Shown: in pieces, positions 55,561 to 64,000 of the stretch
How the letters are laid out: each line of letters opens with the position of its first letter
Position numbering within the stretch: position 1 is the stretch's first letter
DNA from: Tetrahymena elliotti 4EA
Taxonomy: Eukaryota > Ciliophora > Oligohymenophorea > Hymenostomatida > Tetrahymenidae
Length of the DNA: 64,000 bases
NCBI GenBank assembly: GCA_000231825.2
Contig: JH720345.1
Span: 566,808-630,807 of the forward strand
Direction of reading: 5' to 3'
Notes under the pieces: model-generated
What the model saw: the letters and a program-made list of their open reading frames with translations, nothing else
Database searches by the model: none
Told to the model about the DNA's origin: nothing
Translations under genes and position numbers: made by a program

Positions 55561-57798
55561 ATTATTTATATGTATAATATATCATCATATTATATGATTA
55601 GATATAGATCATCAATCAACACAAAATCATTTCAAACGAGTCCATTAGAAAATAATGGACAAGAAAAAAATTTTACTCATTTATTAAGATGCATGTATTT
55701 CGAAAGCTGATTGATTAAAGTGGTCACTAATAGATAATTTCATAAGTTATTTTTGATATGTTTTTTTAAACCTACTTTATACTATATTGTGATAATTATA
55801 AATTACTTATTTTTCTTATTTTTTGTTTGTTGGTTAGCATTATATTACTCAGTATCTCTTAATTAAACTATATATAAAACTTCACTACTAATAATCACTT
55901 TTACTTTCAATATATAATTTATTGAAAAAAATCAATTTTACACAAAACTTTTTTCAAATCATCAGTCAATAAATTTAAAAGTTATCTAGTAGAAATACGA
56001 TTATTAGTATCAAAAACAAACAATGACCCATTTTTTTAATCATGGGTTTATTTTTAAGCAAATTTAAATTATTATTGTATTCAACGTTAATTTATTAACA
56101 TTATAATTTTTATTTACATACAAAAGCGTATTATCCTGCAATACAAAAAAAACAAACAAGCTCTCATGGACAAACCAAAAATAAAATAAATAAATGATTT
56201 TTATTGGATTCTGATGATTAGCAGGGCATTTTATTTCTAATATAATTTGTTTCTAAATATTTTAAAACTCTTTCAACCCAATAATGCTAGTACTAGAACA
56301 ATAAATGAATTTGAATTAGTATTTTTTATGTTATTTTTCTTTTAATACTCATTTTTATCTGATCAAACCTTTATTCATAAACAAATTCAAATGATTTGTA
56401 CCAAAGCTTAATGTTTATTTAAATTTTTATCTTTCAAACAAACTATCAAGCTTTACTTTTTTATCCCAATTTTTTAAATCTGCTCATAAAAAGTATACAA
56501 TTTTTAAATAATAATTGTTTATTGTTATTTTTTGTTTCAAAATTTTTTCTCTATGAATCATGTAATTAAAAAATATTATTTTTGGTTAACATATTAAATG
56601 TAAAAATGAGCATTTAGATTATTTTTAATAAGAAATAAACAAAATTTTTAGCATAATTGAACAATTTTTTAGAAAAATCAAATTTCCTTAACTCCAATAA
56701 ACTCCAAGAAATAATATCCTTATTCATATTTTAAAATATTTTTTTATTGATCTTTCTAAAAAGTTTCTTTTTTTGTTTTTAATTGTTCATCATACTTATT
56801 CAATACCAAATTAGTAGGATGTCTATTCATGTTTTAGTTTTTAATTTTTACCCAATTAAATAATCAAAACACAAAACAAAAATAAAAACAGACAGATAGT
56901 ATATCAAACAAATAATAATAATAAATTATTTCCTATCTTCGTAGCTTAAAAGAAGTATATTCAAACTGAATAGAATTTAACGAGAACATTTTTTAAGATT
57001 TCTTAATACTTAGTTAAATTTAAATACTTTAAAATAAATATATTTTTGGTGAATCAAATCTTACATATTTCTTTAGCTATTTCTCCTTAACACTCTCTTT
57101 ATTAATCTTATGTCTACGAATGTCCATTAACAATCATATTTCTTACCTAAAAATTATGTATACATTGACTTAATTTTTCCTTTTACAAACAAACAGAACT
57201 CTAAAAAAACTTATTATTGTAAATAAAAAAAATAGAAAATATGTTTACTAACTTGTTTGCTATTGAGAAAAAGAAACATAAGGAAATAATTTAATGATTG
57301 ATTTTGAATTATTCTTTAATAAATTTTCAATTTAATCAATAGATTTTTTGATTGAAAAAAAACATTTAAATTTACAATAATAGCTTGTTTTTTTTAAAAT
57401 AAAACAACAAAGAATTAAATAGAGAGAAGAATAAACTCAATCACTATTAAAAATAAAAATAGCACAAAAATCAGAAGCAATTAAACAACTTTGTTTGTTT
57501 GTTTTTTTGCTTGCTACTAGCTCTGCTTTCTTAAAATTTAATTAATTAATTTATAAAGAAACAAATTTTAATGGTAAAAAACAAACAAAAATGCACATTT
57601 TCTAAATAAAGTTTAAATTCTTTCAATGTATTTTTATTACATTTTTGTATAAATTTAATATATTGAATTTTAATTTATCAATAAATTTAGTAAATTTCTT
57701 ATGTATTTCTTTCATCATTTTTATATTATTCCTCATCATCATAATCATTAATTATATTACTTTTTATTAACTATCCATGATATAATCAATATTTGCTA
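55561..57798. other. 2.2-kb intergenic, AT-rich
   Basis: Between members C and D. It holds the promoter of C and the 3' UTR of D. No coding frame, RNA gene or long repeat recognised. Confidence 0.5.
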
Positions 57799-59145
57799 TC
57801 AAAATTTACTTATAATTTAGCCCTCTTTCAGCTTTTCAATAGAGTCACAAATTCTTTCAAAATATTTTAGCTTTGAAGAGGATTTAAAGGAAAGAGTATG
57901 CACTGCCAATTGAGGTATAATCTAATTGCGTATAAGAGTAATTTACTCTATGATGATCTATGCTATCAGTTCTTTGTAGAAGTTGACAGTATTTATTGTA
58001 AAGCTATCAACTAGATCAGCTACATCAAAAACTGTGCAATGCATCTTCAAGAGTTCTTCACTACTTTGAACATATTGATCGTTTGTTTCAGTGATTTAAA
58101 GAAAGAGACAATCAAAGTGCGCGTGATTGTAGAATTGACTCTGGCTTAATTTATTTCTTTTACTGGTTTCTTTTATATTTTCTTTGATTGATTCTATTTT
58201 TTTAAAGAAACCTTCTGGTATAGTTAAGCATTCTAAATGCTCAATATCTAGTAACTTCAAAAGAAACTGCATCACATATTTGGATTTGTTGTATATCACT
58301 TGCTTTTTATCTTTCTCTTCAGTTTCTTTTTCTTCTTTTTATATGTTTTTAGCATCAAAAGTAAACTAATTTTCAATATTTTCTTTTCTTGTAGGCGAAT
58401 CATTGCTCATTTCATCAGCTTTCTTTGAGCAATAATCAAAATTTATGTGTTTAGATTTATATTTATAACTAACATAACGATTGCTGATTGCTTTTTCCCA
58501 ATTTTCGGGTTCTTCATCTCTCAAATTGAAGCTTTCGTTAATACCTCTATAATCTCCATTTAAGTAAAGGTAAAACAGATTTTTAAGAGCTTTTTTGATT
58601 TTCAGTTATTCATTTTCTTCCATTTTTTTAAAGCCTACTTATATCGCATTTTTGAATGTAAAGCGGGGCTTAGAGAGCTGGATAAATTCTTATTTTTCTC
58701 TGAAATTAGATTAATTAACTTGTTATTAAGAAGCTAAAAATTAAGAGATATGTTTGCTGTCTATTAGCACCACAGATGGATCATAAAATTACATAAAAAG
58801 CTATAAATTTTCGCTTTTTTCGGTCTATTTTAATAATTCTATTTCATAAGATTATTTTTCAGAGAATATACTTTTTAAATGTTTGTATTAATAAGATTGT
58901 TATTATTATAATTAATACTTGTTAATTAATCTATAACCACAGATATTAGATTTTCTATGGCTCTAAATCTTATTTGACGTATTCTGTGATTCAATTACAG
59001 CTTGAACTGACTATCCATTACTGTTTGATTGCTCCTCATACTTAATTTTAATTTCGTTTACATTATCATTAATATTCATTTAATTACTATTGTTAAATAA
59101 TAAACTGGGATTAATAGAAAGTCTATTTTGATTATTAACTTCCAT
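57799..59145 (-). CDS. Unnamed four-copy family, member D
   Basis: Single exon, ATG 59145 to TGA 57799, 448 residues, the shortest member. Blocks run in the same order as in A-C: PSVVLIDSKHISQFL near 130; the core NLFYLYLNGDYRGINESF near 195; a charged linker; KSKYVMQFLLKLLDIEHLE near 290. The signature FYNHAHFDCLFLQI lies near 337, where Asn-Cys is replaced by Asp-Cys. The end is ICDSIEKLKEGQIISKF. Because its Q/N-rich linkers are short, D is the best template for defining domain borders. No signal peptide, membrane helix or known catalytic motif. Function unknown. Confidence 0.88.
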
Positions 59146-60669
59146 GTAATATAAGCTCGAGTTTATTTTAAATCTTTTAAAATTTGTTATTTAATACTCA
59201 ATTTTAGGTCTGAGCTTTATTACCTTAGTATGAAATTTTTGCAAAGTTTGTTTATCATTATTATTTTAACAAGAAAATTGATATTAATTTTCGATTTGCT
59301 AGCTTAGAAACAAATGATATGCTTAGGAATTCATTTAATTAAATCCTTTTTTCAAAGTTTTTTTGTTTTTTGAAACACTTAGAAAATATGGGATTACAGA
59401 ATATTTTTATGAAGCTTTAAATAATTTTCTAGCTTTACAGACTTTATCCGCTCTACAAAAATAGTTAATTTTTATACTTATTCTTTCACACCAGTAAGAA
59501 AAATGTGGATCTCAAACAGTTATCTAAAGCGAATACTTAATCAATTTGTTATAATTTAAAAAAATTTTTGGTGTTGCGTTGCTTCTTAGTTTTTTATTCT
59601 TTTGTTTCTTTAACTTAGATTATTATTATGATGATTGTATTTTGGTGCTTTACAAATTTTTAATACTTATTTTTTCTTACAAAAAAAAAATTAATTAAGC
59701 TAGATACTGACTTTGCCCTCAAAATTTTTCAATCATCTTGATGCAAAATGTTCCAAATTACATCTTTTAATTATTTCATCTTGATCTGGCTCAATTATTA
59801 TTGTTATTAATTTTATAATTTCTGCAAGTCTATTGACTAAAAACTGTTTGGATTATTTTGTTTGTTTTAAGATTATTTATCATTAAAAAGTTAAAATGGA
59901 GAGATTACAATCTACGATATTTAATTAAATTATAGATCATTTCAATGCACCTCAGTTTTTATTAATTTGAACAATCTCGAATATTTCATCTACCTTTATT
60001 TAATGATCTTATATTCAAACATTTTTGCATGCTATTTTTTCATACTTTATGACATTTGACAATTAAATAAAAAAAGGTACAAAAAATTCAGGGTAAAACA
60101 CTCCTTTCGAAGAAGAGGAGAATTGGATTGAATAAAAAGAAAATTTACAAAAATTTTCAAAAATTTAAATCTATTTCATCATCTAACTAACTAGAAAGTG
60201 AGAGAACGAGGGAAATCAAAGAAATGAGAAATAAAACTTCAAAAAATACACAAATTTTAAGAAAATAATATTTATGATGCAAATATTTCTATAATAAGAA
60301 GAATGAATAACAATAATTTTTGAAATAAAAAATGATTTTTATCTAAATTCTAAATTATTTTTCTAATTTTAGATCTAATATCGATCGAACAATTAATTAA
60401 TCAATCAATCATACATTTTTCTTATATAATAATTGAACAACTTAATGCTATTAAAATTAGATCATAAGGTTTTTAAATTTATCATTAAATTATTGAGTTA
60501 TAGACAGTCAATAATGTGTTGTATTAGATTCCACTTGTCTTTGAAGCCCTATTTTATTCATTTTAATTTATTAATATTTCATTTTTTGAACTCTTCAAGT
60601 GTAGCTTGTTGAAGTAAAAACAGAATAGTCAAATAATTTTAAATTGTAAATAAACTAATTGATTAATTC
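59146..60669. other. Intergenic, containing a possible short plus-strand ORF
   Basis: AT-rich, holding the promoter of member D and the 3' UTR of UTP6. One 50-residue plus-strand frame at 60049-60201 is listed separately. Confidence 0.45.
60049..60201 (+). CDS. Possible small ORF or first exon
   Basis: ATG 60049 to TGA 60199-60201, 50 residues, with A/G-rich coding-like composition for its first 40 codons (KKGTKNSGQNTPFEEEENWI). A GTGAG donor sits three bases before the stop, so this may be exon 1 of a plus-strand gene, but no convincing following exon was found. Could also be chance. Confidence 0.25.
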
Positions 60670-63254
60670 TCAATTTCTTCTAGAAATTTATATTTGCTAC
60701 AAACTTTCAAATGAGTTAATAAAAAATAGTTACCTATCAAGTATCACAGGACATTGAGAAACTTCTCCAAAATCTCTCTACCATTTAAAATAGGCTTCCC
60801 ACATAACGATCTCAGTCTTGTACCATTAGCTTATGTAAATCCATAATTAACTTAATTCATTTTTCTTACTTTCAACCTATTTTTACAAATTATTTTTAAG
60901 ATTCTAACTTATTTTCAAGCTTGAATTTGTAATTCTTTTACAATGGAATAATAAATAAAATCTAAACATTAAAGTTAGCAATATCTCCGATTGATGCTTA
61001 AAAGTTACAAGTAAGCAATCAATCTATCACTAAAAATAGATGTTTTGAAAGTAGATAAAGTTAGGTATTATTTTTATTCAAAAATATTTAATCCTCTATT
61101 TCAATCCATCATCAAAGACAAATTAAAATGATATTTTTTTGGTATTTTTTTAATAATAAATTGAATCTAAAAATAAAGGTTTTACCTTTTAATACTAAGA
61201 GATGTATTAGAGATATATAGATAAGGGGCATTGCTATTTATAGGTTAAGAGTTTCTTCATGAAAACTTAAATCTGTGAATTGTAATTCTTTTCATTTAAA
61301 TATTGGAAGAAAGGGAGAATGATTTTTTCAAAGTATTCCTTATTTAAAACTAGCTATTCAACACACAAGTTAAAGAAAGCTTATTAATTGACTTCTTAGA
61401 ATTAACTAGGTATTTACATTTTAATTTCATAATATTTCTTCAACAACTTAAAACGCTTTTCAGAAGAGTTTGCTCTCTAATTTTATAATTTGAGTCTTAT
61501 ATATTTAATAGCCTTTTCTTAGCCTTCTTGTAAGACCAAAATATCAACTTTGTTGTTAAAAAGTTAGTCTAATATATTTTCTTTATTTTTTTAATCTAAG
61601 TTTTTATCTTCTTCAACTTACTCTTCTTGTTAACTTAATTCATTTAGAAGCTTTTCAAGAACTTATTTGTCATAATTTAACTTAAATTCTACATAAAATT
61701 GGCAAAGAGTCAAAAAGTAATCTTAATCAAATTGTTATTGAGTTGTTTATTTTAAAAACTAACAATCTTTGTTAATTTTTTAGATGTTATCAATGCTAAT
61801 CAAATTCTTATTTTCTATCAATAATTCCATGATATATTAGTAAATAGATTTGCTAAATTAAATTAGATCTTGATCTTCAGATATTTTTTATGATAAATCT
61901 TCTAGCTTATCAATGAGTCCATCGTTTGCTAATGATTACTTAGAAAATCCATTTAATGTCAAAGCAAGTCTGGCTATGTATTTACTTTTTTAAACTAAAT
62001 TTTATTCTTAACTAATAGACTCTCTTAAATCTTAAGTAACAGTTTTTTCAATTTCACTAAGCCATTTTCCCTATACTCCACTCAAACTTTATAAAAATTC
62101 AAAACCAAATTCAGTAACCTTGAAATTATCAAGAGCCAATTTGTAAACTTCCCTTAAAACAGTGAGCACTATTAAATTTAAAATAGTTTTAAATAAATTC
62201 AGCAAATTATTAAATGAAGGATCATATTAAATTCTTAATGATATTTTACTTTATTCCAAATCAGAAGAATCAATATTATCCAATTCTAGTAGAACATCAT
62301 TCTTATTTTTATCTTCTTCAAAACCTAAGAAATCAGCACCTGCTTCTAATTCCTATATTTTATTTTATCATAAAAGTAATTAATAAATGTTATTAACAAT
62401 AAATTTCAATATCTTAAACCTTTTCTTTGATGTCTTTAGCATCACTCTTAAGTAAAATTTATCTGGTCATAACTTTTTCTATAAATTTGACTTCATATTT
62501 GAAATACTCAATCCAAAAGCTCTATTCATTTATATGATAAAGAAATATAACATTGAAATCAAATTTTATGAAATGAATAAATATCATTTAAATTTTTATC
62601 AACTTACCACTGTTTTTGTATTTTGCTTGAGAGCTTTGTAGAATATTTTTCTACCTTTAAAAGGGTTACCATTAATATCACTTTCATAATAAGCAGCTGA
62701 TAACCATAAATCAAGATTATAAGGGTTAAAACGAAGAGCAGCAGTAATAGCTTTGAAGAATGATTTCTTGGAATCAATAAAGTAACAGAAAGATAAATAT
62801 TATTTCCAAATATCAATTCTATATCTAAATCTATATGTTATTTTATCCCATAATTGAAGAATACGTCTGATAACTATTCATTAATAATAATATTATTTCA
62901 ATAAATATGCTTCATTAGAAATGCAATTCAATATAAATTCCTAAATTTGATTTGATTTAAATTATGTTGCAAAAGAGTTAAATTTATTTAAATACTTGCA
63001 AAGTCTTTTTAGTTTTCTTTCTTAATCTTTAAAGCTTTGAATCTTTTTCTACGCTATTTTTCTAATCCATATTCATACTCTATAACTTTGAGGTAATCTT
63101 TCACACTAGCATTTTTCCTTTCCAGCAAATATTCATTATTTTCACGCTCTTTCAATATTTAGTTAACCTCATCTTTGGTAAATATTTTTCTCTTAACTAA
63201 CTGAAGCATTTCAGGTAGCATACCTTCTACTTATAACCTAATTTTATCACCCAT
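60670..63254 (-). CDS. UTP6: UTP6, U3 snoRNP / SSU processome HAT-repeat protein
   Basis: Exons 63254-62996, 62873-62608, 62521-62420, 62352-61418 and 60961-60670 (TGA) give 617 residues, near the human length of 597. UTP6 is a nucleolar scaffold for early 18S rRNA processing. The N-terminus fits: VEGMLPEMLQLVKRKIFTKD, VNQILKERENNEYLLERKN and VIEYEYGLEKQRRKR. HAT repeats follow (ILQLWDKITYRFRYRIDIW; AITAALRFNPYNLDLWLSAA; FWIEYFKYEVKFIEKVM). Exon 4 is rich in helical repeats. The last exon carries LWIYISQWYKTEIVMWEAYF and KWQRDFGEVSQ, a HAT-like Trp/Tyr pattern. Intron 4 (456 nt) and the last acceptor (GTTTAG) are the least certain parts. Confidence 0.88.
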
Positions 63255-63853
63255 TTCTACTTTACTTGTATATTTTTAATGTATCTTTTTCTCTACTTTT
63301 ACTTTAATACTTAATAAGCAAATTAATTGAAATGAAATTATACATTAGTATTGAATATCAATAATATATGATCTTTTATTTTTCTTAAATTTTTATTAAA
63401 TTTACCTCTTATTTATCTCTATCAGGATTGATTATAATATTTCGATTGTATTTTGTATGTTTTTTTTTATAAAATTAAACCTAAAAATGATGATGCCCAA
63501 GAATTAATAGCATTATTGGTTTTATATCTATCAATTATTTTCGAGATATTTAATCAAGAAAAATACATTTTATATTAAGTAAAACTTTTTTAAATCCTAA
63601 ATTTTTATTTGATAAAAATGATTTTAATATTTCAATAAAAAATTATAAAGCTTATTCTTTCTCAATAAAATTTAGAATAAATTAAATTTCTTTTTGATGT
63701 TTCAAATTTTTGTTAATTTATCCAATCAATCTTTGAGAATCAGAGAATAATTAGCTGATAAAAAATTTTTATTTTTTAAAAACTAGAAATAAGATTGATT
63801 ATGATCAAATGCCAAATTTTTATTTATTTTTAACCAGTAGAAGCAAGAACATA
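63255..63853. other. UTP6 promoter region and spacer
   Basis: AT-rich. Lies between the UTP6 start and the stop of the next minus-strand gene; no gene seen. Confidence 0.45.
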
Positions 63854-63976
63854 TCAAGCTTAATAAAATATAGCATTTTTATTTTAACATGCCTTTGGTC
63901 TTTTAAAAATCTTACAAGCTTCTTTTGGATAGAATCTATAATTATAGTTCCTAATAACTTTTATTCTAGGATTTAG
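63854..63976 (-). CDS. Terminal exon of a gene extending beyond the right edge
   Basis: After acceptor AAAATTAG a minus-strand exon of 41 codons begins at 63976 and ends at TGA 63854. It reads LNPRIKVIRNYNYRFYPKEA, then CKIFKRPKACQNKNAIF and a short end. Basic, with two Cys and a clear protein-like composition. Too little is visible to identify the gene. Confidence 0.55.
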
Positions 63977-64000
63977 CTAATTTTAGATATTTCATTAATA

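Noticed and set aside
60711..61262. Plus-strand three-exon model (105 residues) with good GT-AG phases
   Set aside because: Base skew favours the minus strand, and the minus-strand exon there carries a Trp/Tyr HAT-like pattern that completes UTP6 at the expected length.

Overview
The window is nuclear DNA of a ciliate, most likely Tetrahymena or a close relative. The evidence is about 78-80% A+T, genes that read through only if TAA and TAG code for glutamine and TGA is the sole stop, and short AT-rich introns (about 35-460 nt) with GTA...TAG ends. Standard-code gene finding misses almost every gene here. I rebuilt the genes by eye from reading frame, splice signals, phase matching and base skew. 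No rRNA, tRNA, CRISPR array, transposase or telomere repeat was recognised.

Layout. 1-2001 (+): 3' part of an EF-hand gene. 3137-8680 (+): a 1792-residue low-complexity protein ending in a CKK (CAMSAP/Patronin-type, microtubule minus-end) domain. 8890-9517 (+): a small two-helix membrane-like protein. 10016-22758 (-): five consecutive coiled-coil genes, one of them a CFAP157 homologue. 25450-26751 (+): an AAAP amino-acid transporter. 28024-29340 (-): mitochondrial-type cysteine desulfurase (NFS1). 30412-31143 (-): U1 snRNP protein C. 32351-33265 (-): a NOPCHAP1/DUF4598-like protein. 34132-35658 (+): CFAP20. 36296-37711 (-): WASP. 39700-59145 (-): four dispersed paralogues of a family I cannot name, separated by long non-coding gaps, with one lysine-rich exon between copies 2 and 3. 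60670-63254 (-): UTP6. 63854-63976 (-): last exon of a gene entering from the right.

How the genes relate. Many encode cytoskeletal or ciliary parts: the CKK protein, CFAP157, CFAP20, WASP, an EF-hand protein and several coiled-coil proteins. A second group serves RNP biogenesis: U1-C in splicing, UTP6 in the small-subunit processome and the NOPCHAP1-like protein in box C/D snoRNP assembly. These are independent transcription units; nothing suggests operons.

The most novel item is the four-member family A-D. Its members share a glycine-aspartate-tyrosine-arginine core motif, a C-terminal Tyr-Asn-His-x-His-Tyr-Asn-Cys-type signature and a basic-Phe C-terminus. Exon edges rest on splice consensus and phase, so 5' starts and 3' ends of multi-exon genes are the least certain parts.
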